Positions 52,301-61,042 of a stretch of 64,000 bases of DNA are shown here, one piece after another. This DNA comes from Apostichopus japonicus. Its lineage: Eukaryota > Echinodermata > Holothuroidea > Aspidochirotida > Stichopodidae. The stretch spans positions 42,087,631 through 42,151,630 of the forward strand of contig NC_092568.1 in assembly GCF_037975245.1 (NCBI RefSeq), given 5' to 3'. The translations under genes were made by a program, and so were the position numbers. The notes beneath the pieces were generated by a model that saw nothing but the letters and a program-made list of their open reading frames with translations, was not told where the DNA came from and did not search any database. The first letter of the stretch is position 1, and each line of letters opens with the position of its first letter.

Positions 52301-55300
52301 CACATCGATATGGGTTCACTGGGTTTCCATTTGGCCTGTTTCCTACAAGATTTCTGACCACAGGCGCATAGCCAAGGGAGGGGGGGAAGGCGAAGGGGGA
52401 GACAGCCCCCTCCTCGAGCAAATATTTTGTATTTTTTTTATGATATCGAAGTTTTATCGTAGCCGTTATAAGAGGTTTTAATATATGTACACTAATAAAT
52501 TAACTGTCTGAATTTTCAAAAATTCCCTGACCAACATTCTTCAACATACTTCCCTTTACTAGTACAATTTTGACCGGTCTGTTAGGGTTTGAAGGTTTTT
52601 TTTCTATATTGGTTGTCCACAGATGAAATTTTGTGCTACATTATGGGTTTGTTTTGAAGTGAATTTATTATTCAAATTCTGAACAAATAATGGGCTTAAA
52701 ACCTTGAAAAGTGGGGCTGACGGGTATTGTGGGCCGTTACGCAGAATTGCCTACAAAAGCAATGATCCACAGGAGATGCGATGAGGTCGAACATGATGTG
52801 TGACTGGTGACAATTTGGAAAAGGTTATGATTGGTAAAAAACTATTGGGAAAAACTTGGTTGTCAGGCAAAAGTGTACATATGGTTGGTCATTTTCAAGC
52901 CCAAGAAGTGCCATTTCAGGTGATCTGGGGGGCTATCAAAACCAGAAATTTTCTTGTACGTTGCGCGCCAACCAATGGTGGCGCTCCGCTTTGATAGTAA
53001 TACCTGCCCCCCCCCGGGTAAGAAAATCCTGGATCATTCCTGCACCCAAGCAAATGTCTCCCCCAATATTTGAAATAAATCGCTGCCCCTGTATGTGTTG
53101 AGAACTACAGTAGTCATGTTTAAAAACACTTAATATGTTAGCTAAAGTGTGTTCGAGACCCAATGGAATGGATTTACAACTCTAAGAGCTTTGAGGGAGT
53201 TACCATATTTTAGTACTATCTGTACAGCAGATAGTATCATCATATTTTAAAATGGAGAGCAAATATAATGAAGTAATATTAGTACTAGACACAAAAATGC
53301 TTAGAGTGGTTATATTAACATTTGGGTTACTGCATAGCAATATTTCAAGTTAACATGCAAAATGGTAAATGGTCCATTAAACCTGTTGGAGATCCACTAA
53401 AGATGAAATTTACATCTTGCTCATTGAGCATAAGAAATGTTACCATTCTTTGTTCAAGTATTATAATCAATTTTGTAATTGGCCCAGATATGTGAGGCCA
53501 CGTATTTTTGACTAGTACTACTGTACAGTATAGGCCAATACAGATTGTATATAAAAGCTTGTAAGTTATACACTATGCTATGTTCAACCATGATGTATCT
53601 ATATACTGTACAGTAGGTCAAAAAGCAGCCGTTTGCGTTTTGTCTCCATTTTCCCACACTCTTGACATGTCCATCGAGTTTTTACATGTATTCATCACAC
53701 AACAGCAAACTATGATATTAGTCAAGTTTTTTCCCTGTCAAGAGCATTAATTAGCGAGTAATTAAGGAATTCTGCAGAAAGGTAATGAGTAAAGTATCTT
53801 CCGACAAATTCCTAATTAAAATTAATCGCCTTCAGTCCTCAAATCCACTAGTTTGAATTCAACCATTCAGTGAATAGCTAACATATTCATTTATGAGCCG
53901 TTGCTCAAAATAGATCATTTGAAAATGGTAAAACTGCCGTTCATTTATCGCCACTTCTTCCCTTTCAAGGTTATTAGTCTGGAATGTTAGCCTGTGTGTT
54001 ACGTTATCAATTCGCCAAGCCTACGTACCAAAGGAAATCAGTGTGGAAAAGTCACTTGCACAGCTCAAGTTTCCCGCGATCTACAGTGAGAGCCTATTAA
54101 AATGTCATTCATAGAAATTACATTATCATATCCTGGGCAATGTTTATTGCAATCTTAACAGAAAACATCTTCAATAAAAAAACGTTCAAAGTTGTAAATT
54201 TTTCGACTTTTATTCCACCATTGAAGTTAGATTTGAATAGATAAGCTGGTTGTGTACATGTATGTCATTATGGCATCGTGGGGTCAATTAGGTTGAGAAA
54301 TATAGTATAGAGTATAGAAAAGGGGGCTGCTTTTAACCAACAAATTTAAGATTTGTACAACTGTAGATATACATACTGGGTTTTTATGCACCAGAGGGTC
54401 ATAAGAGGCTAAGAGTAAACAAGATAATTATTCACTTTTCTTTAAATTATGGCAATCCCAATTTACAGTGTCCATGCTGCATGATAACAATTAGGACTAA
54501 TCTATAAACTAGTAAAACTACATGATAAAGTATCTGAACATTGTGTTCTGATATCATTTTGCCTTGCCTTGTGTCCTTGTTTCTTTCTGGCCAAAGGCAT
54601 TAACTACACAATCTATAAACTTAATATGTAAGGATTTGAAACAGTGATATTAAAAACTATCTGCAGTGTTGGTGTTTTCATCAATCTTGAGATGAATTAA
54701 AATTTCTCAGCTTTCTCATTCTTCTCAGCATTTAACACTGTAGATAGTGAGGACATTTCTTTTATTGTAGACATACTAGAGTGGATCACATAGAAATAGC
54801 AAAATCACCCAAGCTAAAAGCAATCTGATCCTTTAAGTTGAATACCCACCCACCAAGGTGTCTGTGTAGGTGTTTACAAATGTCTGTACATGATAGATTC
54901 AAAAAGGAAAAAGTGGGTGGAAAGTGGGTTAATTGGGGCATGGTTCTTAACGACATCATTTTGTTGTTGGTTTATAAGAAGATGAAACTGATTGTTTGGA
55001 TAGGAAACTTGCAAGCAAGGAATGAAATAAATTATATTTAAGTCTCATAGAAAGTTTTAAACCAAACACAAATTATGCAGTCGTATATATATTGCAATGA
55101 CTAGTCCTTTATTATCCTTGTATAGCAAAGAATTGTCACGCAATCTCTACCAATTTGCTACGTGGCACGAGTTCATAATTACACAGATGAATACTCATAA
55201 CACCAGATATATACATTTAAGTAAGAATACACATTATATTGGATTTATCTTGATTGCTCGATAAGGAGAAAACCAAGATAAAGGTATGCAGTTATCTATC

Positions 55301-58300
55301 CACAATCGTCATTAATGAGAGCTCATTTATCATGATGGTATCAATGTCACTAAATCATTAGATAAAACCCACAAGCAATGTAAAGTCTATGACTGTTTTA
55401 CTAGTCTGTTAAAATAATTGCACTGAGAACCTCAACAGCTATTTATATCCACCAGACTGCTGATAAGATGATGCCTCAAAGTTCAATTCCTATCACTCCA
55501 AAATCTGAGACTAATAGCACCTTTGAATAGATTCAAGTAGTGTGAATATGTGAATGTAGCAATAACCGAGAGACCAGTATTGTCTTTCTAAAGTGTCTTG
55601 CATTTTTAAATTAAAACGTTTTTAATTAGTAAGTGTAATGGTCACTACTTGCTTTCAATGTGGGAATCTGGAAGATGGGCCCTATTCTTCTAGTCTTACG
55701 TATGTACTGTATGGATTTACTGTAATGTCATCAAGACTTGTACAATTTTAAAGCAACTTATACAGCAATACCCTGATGTACACTTCGATGTCAGTTAACA
55801 AGAATAACGACTGCAACTACAGTACACTAAACTTCAAAAAGAAAAAGAAAAACAATCATAAATCCAAATAGCACTACATGAGATGATATTCAGCAGGCAG
55901 TAGCAGCCTACTATGGGCTTGTGTGCATTATGTATGCAAAATGGTACTTTTTATCTGTTGTATTTGTCATGAACAGTATTCATGAAGTGCAAACGAGAAC
56001 TCCTGCTGGCTTTTAGTAGTACTACAGTAGACGTTACAACTTAGAAGAGGCTATGAACTTACAACGACACAAGATTATATATTGCACATGAAGAATAATA
56101 TCATGCTGTTTACTTCATAAAACTATACTGTCAGTCAGTGTTTCATATTTATTGGGAATGATGTCAGCTACATTTCCATGTTTAAAATTTGCATATTAGC
56201 TTGATGAAGTGACATTATAAATTTGGTCAAAGTAAGAACAAACAACCGAATTCTCTCTCCTATCATTAAAAATTTCACTAGCTCTCCAATATTTACCGAT
56301 GAAATTGGATCAATTTCGATGATTAAGTGTGGATACATTTGACTGTAAACTGGCTAATTGTTTGGATGTTTTATATGTTTTTCAAAACTTCGTCTGACCT
56401 CTGGATTTTATTCCGGAAGGAGTCAAGTCATGGGGAACATGGTAGCATTGTTCTGACTTTGACTGAATATGTTAAGCACTATAAAGGAATCTAGTAAGAT
56501 CCCAAAACTTTTTTCTTGGACATCAGATGCATTTTAACCAAATGTTGCATATCTATTATCTTTCACATTTCTTCTATACACTTCAGCAGGAAATTTCACA
56601 GTAGGGAAGTTAGAATCCAAAAAGAGTATCAGTGAAGGTCACCTTTAAAGCAAGCAATCCAGAACAAATAACAACATAGCTGAATTGTTGGCCTTTTCAA
56701 ATTTTCTGACAATGAACTTATTGGCATTACGACCCACGAGGTAACTTCTAAACACTGAGACCTTGTTTAAAAGGGTAAATATTTACAGCTTAGCCATCTC
56801 TTTTTGCCAATAAGTTATATAGGGTATGACAGGTTTTCCTACACAAGTGTAGGAAACATCCAATATCTTCTCCTTAGTTGTACAAACCTTGAATCGAAGA
56901 TTGGCCTAGGTCTAGTTATAGGCCTAGATTGTTAATAGCAATCATCATGTACCAAATCCTGTTACTAAGTTAGGCGAGGGGCTTATGACTCGTCCAACAA
57001 AAAAATCAAAATTTGGCCTAATTTTAAAGGCATTGAAGCCTTGCCCCAAACCGTGTGCCGCCTCTAAAAAAAAGTTAACTTTCCGTTGCTTGCAAGTGAA
57101 GTTTTTTCTTGTTGCTACAAAATGCAGACAGTAATGAAACGTGATACCTTGTTATCTTTTATCTGGACCTGAGATACATGTCCATCGCTGTTATGTACAC
57201 TATGTTGTGGGTATTGACCGTAGCTGTGTGTATTGACTGTACACTAGTGTCTATTTACCGATGGTAGCAAGCTGTGTGTATTTTCTGGGATCCATGGTGG
57301 TGTCTTACACTTGTTACACCCCATTCAAAGCTTGGTCAGATTACCATAGCATCAGACGTTTCTTTGTGCGCGTAACCTTCACTCCTTTTAACAGTTACAC
57401 TATAAACATTTACCCTAGTCTTTCAAATTGTTCTCTGGCAACACCAAATTATCTACATCTTCGCTCACAAATATACATATGAAATTGTCTTTTTTTTTAA
57501 GGAATAAATGTCTGAAGGAAATTCATATTTGTTCTGATTTTTCGTTGTATATAGCCTACACCGAATCTTTATGCCCGACCATGTTGATAGTCTACGGTGT
57601 GTCTCCATACCTCGTAATACTAGTAGCATGGTGGGCTCATAATTGACGCACTTAAGGATTTGATCAACGATCTCTATCAAGAAAAAGTCCAAATTGCTCA
57701 AGTGAATGTGTTTTTCATATGTGTAGTTCCTCAGAAATGTTATGATCTCAAAATATTTAAGGTTCTGTGCTTACGCACCGTACAATTGAGCAGAATTTGA
57801 CCACAAAATGTCTGGCGTGACAAGTTCTTTCATACCCCTTAATTGACACATTCGTCGATAAGCTAACTGTAGTGTAAGCCTTAGTAATTAACATCCATTG
57901 ACTTTAGGCCTAGATGCTGTTTGCTATGCTTAAAGCCTCTAAGCTCAGACAGGTCAGATCCCAGAGAGTAGTGTTATCATATTGAGGTAATGTTGGTTAT
58001 TTTTAGGGTGTAAGATTTCCAAATGCCAAAAAAACATGGAAAACTTGGGGGAGGGTGTTAAAAGCTTAAAAAATACCACAATTTTGTCAGCAAATAGCTG
58101 AAATGGATTCAAACTCATGAAATATGTAATTCTGCTTGACTGCAAAAACTTTAGGAGGCCTGCTGTATCGTTGCTAGTAATAATTGAAGGAGCGTCAATT
58201 ACGGGGTTGCGTCAATTATGAAGCCTTTACTACTAATACTAGTCAGTATTGCGAAGTTCGGAATACTGCAAAGTTTGGACACCCCTAAGAAATACACAAT

Positions 58301-58817
58301 TTCACCATGACAACCTACAGCAAGAGCCAATTTCACAAAAATTTATGAAGCTACAGTTATTTTCTCTCAAAAATGACCCCACCAAATCAAGCATATTTTC
58401 AGGTGATTTATACCATAAGATATAGTTTTGGGGTGTTTTAAGGCTTAGGTGTCCAAACTTCACAGTGTCCATGCTAGTACTAGGCCTAGGCCTACTAGTG
58501 ATATTTAATACCTTCGCGGACTTGTATCTGTCCGGTGGTTAATCGCAGCCGAATGAAGAATGAAGAATAGACTACTTGGAAAAGGTAGATATAATTCTGT
58601 TGATAAGAGGGTCATAACAAAAGGAGCAGTGAACTTAAGGGTGAAAGGCCTATGCCTATCCTAAAAATAAAATATTTTGAATCCACCTTACCTTGTCCTT
58701 ATGCACAACTCCCAAATCCCCGGCTTTCATTATTTCACGAATAATACTGCCAGCTCGATTTGAGATGGCCACAGAAGCAGAAACAAGACGCACAACTAAA
58801 GATGGATTAGTTGCCAT
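22185..58817 (-). CDS. BPNT1: 3'(2'),5'-bisphosphate nucleotidase 1, 7 exons, 307 aa
   Basis: Hydrolyses 3'-phosphoadenosine 5'-phosphate (PAP) to AMP, clearing the inhibitory by-product of sulfotransferases; a cytosolic, Mg-dependent, Li-sensitive member of the inositol-monophosphatase superfamily. Exons on the minus strand in order: 58692-58817, 39859-39960, 31369-31467, 30615-30663, 27164-27453, 24024-24129 and 22185-22336. They total 924 bp, or 307 codons plus TGA, almost exactly the family length (human 308). Intron phases agree at all six junctions and every intron is GT-AG. Metal and catalytic motifs are intact: IGEE (E75), [11 protein letters not shown] (D115, D118, T120) and WDTCAPQ (D245). 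Other family blocks visible are [31 protein letters not shown] and [14 protein letters not shown]. No frameshift or stop. Intron 1 is 18.7 kb and intron 2 is 8.4 kb; introns 2, 4, 5 and 6 hold long tandem arrays. Confidence 0.96.
22350..23662. repeat. ~120-bp minisatellite in BPNT1 intron 6
   Basis: About eleven copies of a unit containing ACTCATGAAAAGAGGTATGC, CAGTCATGCCTCATAAAAAG, TTTATTAGAAGAGGTA and ACTAGAGGTAGCTACTG. The array begins only about 15 bp from the exon 7 acceptor, so the branch-point region of this intron probably lies within or beside a repeat unit. Two alternating unit types (GGAATGGTTTCATCCGTGG and TTAATGGTACCGTCCATGG) suggest duplication of unit blocks. Confidence 0.92.
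24024..24129 (-). CDS. BPNT1: BPNT1 exon 6 (WDTCAP metal motif)
   Basis: 35 codons plus one base. Encodes [17 protein letters not shown] followed by DTCAPQ; D245 is the metal-binding aspartate of the family. Acceptor ATTCCTTGTAG, donor GTAAGA. Confidence 0.95.
24885..25111. repeat. ~83-bp minisatellite, left part (BPNT1 intron 5)
   Basis: The unit contains GTGCAGCCACCCTTACCCTG, TGTGCTACTGTATTAAGG and TTACCCTGCAAGGTACCCC. About 2.7 copies, then interrupted by the 25116-26881 transposon; the array resumes at 26886. The TTAA of the unit served as the insertion target. Confidence 0.9.
25116..26881 (-). mobile_element. Kolobok-like DNA transposon with decayed THAP domain
   Basis: 1766 bp. Terminal inverted repeats are AGAAGAACGATAGTGA on the left and, on the minus strand, AGATGAACGATAGTGA at the right (one mismatch). 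Both sides are flanked by TTAA (25112-25115 and 26882-26885). Neighbouring minisatellite units show the empty site as TATTAAGG, so the insertion is exact. The subterminal 200 bp are loosely inverted too (a TTTTTCGC/GCGAAAA pair and a TGACGTCA at each side). A minus-strand THAP zinc-finger remnant is inside. TTAA targets plus a THAP domain are the combination described for the Kolobok superfamily; piggyBac is the alternative for TTAA alone. No intact transposase, so non-autonomous or decayed. Confidence 0.85.
26284..26511 (-). pseudogene. THAP zinc-finger fragment of the transposon
   Basis: A 75-codon minus-strand frame holds the central and C-terminal part of a THAP domain: FFFNFPSG, then [13 protein letters not shown], then the hallmark [12 protein letters not shown] with the C-x2-H pair. 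The N-terminal C-x-C half is missing from this frame. In another frame just upstream, GCNRMW (about 26505-26530) looks like the expected GC-NR motif, which points to a frameshift or a missing exon junction. THAP domains bind DNA and in transposases recognise the element's ends. The frame ends in TGA soon after the motif. A decayed copy is the simplest reading. Confidence 0.72.
26886..27150. repeat. ~83-bp minisatellite, right part (BPNT1 intron 5)
   Basis: Continuation of the 24885-25111 array with three more units. The last unit merges into the exon 5 donor at 27163. The exon end (TTATGTCCAGCCCCACCTAC on the plus strand) resembles the unit's TTATCTGGTGTGCAGCCACC, so the array may have grown out of the exon-intron junction. 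Confidence 0.88.
27164..27453 (-). CDS. BPNT1: BPNT1 exon 5
   Basis: Two bases completing a Gly, then 96 codons ending VGGAGHK. Contains [27 protein letters not shown] and TTTRSH. The donor is GTACGA, weaker than the others in this gene. Confidence 0.95.
27796..29625. repeat. ~130-bp minisatellite in BPNT1 intron 4
   Basis: About fourteen units. The unit holds CTTGAGGCTGAAACACAGCA, ATCATTATAGTAAGAGGTTG, GGGCAGTTACTACTACACTG and GGTATTATTATAGCTAATGC. A block of four units is itself duplicated: a short variant with TATAATATTGCAAAAGG ends at about 28560 and again at about 29070 (514 bp apart). Short open frames inside are by-products of the repeat. Confidence 0.93.
30615..30663 (-). CDS. BPNT1: BPNT1 exon 4 (DPVDGT active-site motif)
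   Basis: A 49-bp micro-exon: 16 codons plus one base, [16 protein letters not shown]. It carries D115, D118 and T120, the core of the superfamily's metal/phosphate site. Acceptor CTTTCAG, donor GTAAAT. Confidence 0.95.
31369..31467 (-). CDS. BPNT1: BPNT1 exon 3
   Basis: 33 codons, phase 0 at both ends. Encodes [19 protein letters not shown] and a short acidic linker, the family's variable loop between the GEE and DPVDGT motifs. Acceptor TTTACTCAG, donor GTAACT. Confidence 0.93.
32631..32996. mobile_element. hAT-like MITE (GGTGGGCAACCT type) in BPNT1 intron 2
   Basis: 366 bp. Left end CCGAGGTGGGCAACCTTTTT; right end, on the minus strand, CAGGGGTGGGCAACCTACGG. Flanking 8-bp duplication is GTTTACAA (32623-32630) and GTCTACAA (32997-33004), one mismatch. 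The CAGGGGTGGGCAACC end is a known hAT/Charlie-type terminus. Non-coding; the end mismatches suggest an old insertion. Confidence 0.82.
33030..34125. repeat. ~80-bp minisatellite in BPNT1 intron 2
   Basis: About fourteen copies of a unit containing ACTGGGCTAACATG, CATATTCCTACATTTGTGTT, GCTATGGACACCT and CTATTACTAGTCAGTATCA. Unit length varies between about 73 and 90 bp, mainly through small indels next to the TTTATTC and CACCT segments. Confidence 0.92.
34995..35655. repeat. Short-period CAGTAACC/CTACAGTAGG repeat
   Basis: Irregular array of CAGTAACCCTG, CTACAGTAGGATG and CTACAGTAGGCTG phrases, roughly 20-bp period, with a longer ~120-bp block recurring around GGATGCAGGATGCAGTA. Two further tandem copies of a ~110-bp segment follow at 35815-36005 (GGGTCCCTGCAGTAACCTTG). 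Non-coding. Confidence 0.8.
36006..37290. other. Intron 2 sequence, nothing recognised
   Basis: Short plus-strand frames at 36034-36255 and 36854-37084 have no domain similarity that I can see and lack plausible splice partners. Treated as plain intron. Confidence 0.3.
37390..38516. mobile_element. hAT-like element with AATCGATTAC subterminal repeats
   Basis: 1127 bp. Ends CAGGCTTGGGG on the left and CCCCAAGCCTG on the right, with identical 8-bp duplications CTTAGAAC (37382-37389 and 38517-38524), diagnostic of hAT insertion. The first ~120 and last ~170 bp are packed with TAATCGATTAC and TAATCGTAATCG motifs, probably transposase-binding repeats. No transposase frame survives. A separate palindromic element (37974-38147) is nested inside. 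Confidence 0.88.
37974..38147. mobile_element. Nested palindromic element with CpG-rich loop
   Basis: Arms 37974-38018 and 38103-38147 are inverted copies about 45 bp long, sharing GGTTAATCAAC and TCTAGCGTGCGTTACTCACA with few mismatches. The 84-bp loop is CpG-rich, unlike the AT-rich surroundings, and has its own inner palindrome (GATGCACTCGGG and CCCTCGTGCATC). A single extra copy of ATCCTGTGAGTAACGCACGG is at about 37848-37870. No clear target duplication was found. Confidence 0.65.
38724..38736 (-). promoter_or_regulatory. Perfect DR1 motif in tandem repeat
   Basis: TGACCTTTGACCT (AGGTCAAAGGTCA on the minus strand), inside BPNT1 intron 2. Nuclear-receptor DR1 consensus; function is inference. 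Confidence 0.4.
38868..38880 (-). promoter_or_regulatory. Perfect DR1 motif in tandem repeat
   Basis: Second DR1 of this array, 144 bp from the previous one, so the motif is repeated once per unit. Function is inference. Confidence 0.4.
38993..39016. repeat. CA dinucleotide microsatellite
   Basis: ACACAC run at the edge of the DR1 array; a second CA run is at 39129-39143. Such runs also end the related repeats near 1580 and 2390, so they appear to be part of the repeat. Confidence 0.8.
39859..39960 (-). CDS. BPNT1: BPNT1 exon 2 (GEE motif)
   Basis: 34 codons, phase 0 at both ends: [11 protein letters not shown] through VTVIGEE. D52 and E75 correspond to active-site residues of the family. 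Acceptor CTTCATTAG, donor GTTAGT. Confidence 0.95.
39961..45900. other. BPNT1 intron 1, proximal part
   Basis: No additional exon found. Contains a two-copy ~169-bp tandem duplication (41644-41982, with TGTAGTCAG and TATGTTCTAAGTAC in each copy), a loose three-copy repeat around ACTGACACCCA (44430-44720) and poly-A/T runs. A CRE-like TGACGTCA sits at about 44973. Short open frames look random. Confidence 0.4.
45905..46040. repeat. Dispersed repeat, copy 1
   Basis: Shares GAAGTGCCATTTC, GTGATCTGGG and GGTGGCGCTCCGCTT in the same order with 52905-53000. The copies differ by scattered substitutions. The shared part gives a short open frame in both places, so it may derive from a once-coding transposon, but no domain is recognisable. 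Confidence 0.7.
46080..46685. repeat. GTA/TAG trinucleotide repeat region
   Basis: About 600 bp of interrupted (GTA)n with GTT, GCA and GAA variants. It keeps frames open on both strands (Tyr/Thr-rich on minus, Val/Ser-rich on plus), which is a composition effect. Confidence 0.92.
46690..50065. other. BPNT1 intron 1, middle part
   Basis: No exon recognised. 47600-48200 is rich in GTACA/TGTAC words. A CAT-then-CAG microsatellite is at 49318-49350. Confidence 0.35.
50070..50335 (+). mobile_element. tRNA-derived SINE
   Basis: The head resembles a Ser/Leu-type tRNA: box A TGGCTGAGTGG (50077-50087) and a degraded box B GGTTCAGAGTT (50132-50142), 45 bp apart, as in a tRNA with a long variable arm. 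It is followed by a ~180-bp unrelated body and an AT-rich tail (TTATTATTTTTATAAA). The head lacks a convincing acceptor-stem pair, so it is a SINE rather than a functional tRNA. BPNT1 intron 1. Confidence 0.7.
50340..51985. other. BPNT1 intron 1, nothing recognised
   Basis: AT-rich intron sequence; no exon, transposon end or tandem array could be supported. Confidence 0.3.
51995..53091. mobile_element. hAT-like element in BPNT1 intron 1
   Basis: 1097 bp. Left end CATGGGCAGCGATCATGGGG, right end on the minus strand CAGGGGCAGCGATTTATTTC; both are followed inward by CCCAATATTT/AAATATTGGG. Flanking duplication TATGTGCT (51987-51994) and TATGTGTT (53092-53099), one mismatch. Inside, CAGGCGCATAGCCAAGGG (52362-52379) looks like one end of another hAT-type insertion, and 52905-53000 matches the dispersed repeat at 45905. 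No transposase. Confidence 0.78.
52905..53000. repeat. Dispersed repeat, copy 2
   Basis: Contains AAGAAGTGCCATTTCAGGTG, ATCTGGGGGG, GCGCCAACCAATGGTGGCGC and TCCGCTTTGATAGT, matching 45905-46005 in order. GGTGGCGCTCCGCTT is identical in both. It lies within the 51995-53091 element. Confidence 0.7.
53624..54331 (-). mobile_element. Diverged relative of the 6980-7778 TTAA element
   Basis: Reads in reverse orientation relative to 6980-7778. The ends AGCAGCCGTTTGCG and GGGGGCTGCT match its AGCAGC.. termini, and the interior shares TTTCTCAACCT, ATGCCATAA-GACATACAT, AGCTTATCTA and AAAGTCGAAAAATTT (on the minus strand). Flanks are not a clean TTAA pair, so this copy is older. Non-coding. Confidence 0.72.
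54340..57630. other. BPNT1 intron 1, nothing recognised
   Basis: AT-rich intron; no exon with domain or splice-site support on either strand. Short overlapping frames around 57261-57701 on both strands show no family resemblance. Confidence 0.3.
57634..58224. repeat. Inverted-repeat-flanked segment (TCATAATTGACGCA)
   Basis: TCATAATTGACGCA at the left (57637) and its complement TGCGTCAATTATGA at the right (58208-58221), with further GTCAATTA copies near both ends and one inside (57838). It looks like a small inverted-repeat transposon, but no target duplication is evident. Confidence 0.45.
58692..58817 (-). CDS. BPNT1: BPNT1 exon 1 (start codon)
   Basis: 42 codons from ATG at 58817, [20 protein letters not shown] then RAGSII and GDLGVVHK, ending at donor GTAAGG. 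It aligns over its full length to the family's N-terminal helix, which fixes the start. There is no signal peptide, consistent with a cytosolic enzyme. Confidence 0.95.
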
Positions 58818-60689
58818 TATAGAAATTTCCTCAACCTCTCAAACTGTTCTGAAAAAAAATCACAGATCAGGAAGAAAGACCAGGCTTAAACTTCAAGCTG
58901 TTCAGAGTTAGACTAGCTAGGACCAGTACCACATGCACGACAGAATGACTGTGAGGGAATGTCGTGTGCATGTGCATGTTTAGTATTATACGATAGAGTG
59001 CAGCGCCTACGTAAGTTGAACAGCTGACCTGGCGGGGAAGGAAAATGACCTTTGACTGTTACTATGGAAATAAAGTAAGTAGCGTTTGCGTCATTCATCA
59101 ATTACGAGCCTGCTTATACGGGAAATTCCCACGTTATAGCCAGCTCCATTTTTCGGAGTGAGAATATCATGTAATCAGCCACAGTACCTGATGTGGTCTC
59201 TAGGAACTCATTGTTCCCATCTTATGATACCAGTTGATGAGAATAGTACACATTGAAGTGTGTTCGACAAACCGCAATTATGAAACTTATGAAACAGCAA
59301 ATCATGCACCACTAGTTCATGTAGTTGTAGTTTGGCAACGTAGAGATCAATTCGCTTGACAACATTTGTTTACAAAATGGCCGCGTTGGTTGCTCTGCTC
59401 AAGTGTAGTAACTAACATTGACCATTAGAATGTCTATGACTGTGAGTAATGCCATGAAAGTGACGATTGCAATTCACACGTAAGCTGATCATTTGCTGTT
59501 AGCCTAAAAGTATTTTTGATACAATTTTCTGTACAATAGAATGTCACGAAGTAATTAAATTATTATATAATCTAGGCCTGCCTTGTCGGAAACATAACGT
59601 TAGCCGTTCGTCTATTCTACCAACCTCCCTGCAGTGGCCATATGGGTTTCATACTAGACTACCAACGTTAGTCTAGCCTTGGCTTGAATCTAACGTTATT
59701 TGTGCGAACTTGAAGGAAAATGCCGTTAAGTGTGGATCAAGATAAAATAATGTGAGAAAACTCCAACATTGAATCAAGTAAGTATTATTTTATTGAGGGT
59801 TCAAAATTGACCAAAGCAAACAGATGGTAAGACTAAGAGTAAGACATGCCATGGTGGGTAGAGTTATGGCACTTGAGACTCTGAACTGGCAATGTTAAAT
59901 AAATTTCTGTAATTTCTACACATAGGCCTAGGTTATGTCTTTGTGAAATGTTACCAACATGCATATCTACATTTTTCATATTTTGATGAAACTCTGGGGA
60001 CTTTTTATAGCAGTATCTTTACAACAAATGTTTCAATATCGGGACTTACTGTGACGCACTCAACATAAAAAAGAGCAGAATACGTCCAGAAATCACATAC
60101 ATGATCTTAAATGAGTGAATATATTTCCCCCCTTTTTTTATTGCAAATATAAATAGTACAATAATAAAGTTCAAGGGAAAAGTATTTGGGGATATTTCTT
60201 CCATTCTTTACTTTGGACACAAACAAATAACAGTAGCAGATAAAAGCTACATATATGCAAACACAAAAGCAGTTATTATTTACCTGTATTTACCTGTATC
60301 CTCCACCTCAAATGACGGAGCAGGGAGCCAGTATGGCTCATATGAGCTCCCAAACTGTTTCTCAAAAATTGGTCGATATGTGCCTTGAACTGATTGATGG
60401 ATTTTGATAACACAGCTCTTTCTGGAAGAATATTCCACATATCGATAACTCTTTGTGAGAAGAAGTTCTTTCTTTATGATACCTGATGATTTGGATATCA
60501 TCGTTTGTCTTCGGTTTTGTGAAAAAACACATTTGGTAGCTTGCTAGCTCACTTCAAGTTGGCTTTCTTTCCATTGCTATGTTAAAATCTATGGTGAAAT
60601 TTGCAAAAGTGTGTACACAGTAGATAATACATCTTTATAGGTCCCTTGACCAGTAAACTCAGAGAATCATCCATTTTACAATTAAATTA
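58818..60689. other. Divergent intergenic region between BPNT1 and the ARM-TIR gene
   Basis: Should contain both promoters. No TATA box stands out. A YY1-like CAAAATGGCCGC occurs at 59376-59387 and could mark a transcription start or 5' exon of the ARM-TIR gene; the 13-codon frame it opens is not convincing as a gene. Confidence 0.35.
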
Positions 60690-60775
60690 AAATAATAATA
60701 ATAAATGAGACTTATATAGCGCCAAATCAGTAAACAAAAGTCACTGCTCAAGGCGCTTTACAAAGAAAGTAAATT
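60690..60775. repeat. AAT microsatellite with GCGC tail, dispersed repeat
   Basis: (AAT)n then GAGACTTATATAGCGCCAAA and CTCAAGGCGCTTTACAAAG; the GCGCC..GGCGC pair forms a small inverted repeat. Same family as 9786-9870. Confidence 0.65.
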
Positions 60776-61042
60776 AATTTACAAAAGAACTAGTGAAAAA
60801 ATGGGCCTTGAGTTGACTTTTGAAAGTAGAAAGTTTATAGCATGGTCGAATGTGATCTGGTAAATAAGGATGCAAGCATTGCCAAAGCAGGTTGTGATTT
60901 GTTACTTCTTTTATACAGTTTTAACAAAATGGTGTGATAGAGATTACTGAACATGTTTCGATTTATTCTTTCCTTTGTAGCCTTTTTCAGTAATGACAAG
61001 GTAGGAACATCATAGGAACTAACTGTGAAATAAGACAGTAAC

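Noticed and set aside
59379-59417. 13-codon frame starting ATGGCCGCG
   Set aside because: Good start context but stops after 12 residues; more likely 5' untranslated sequence or a YY1-like promoter motif.
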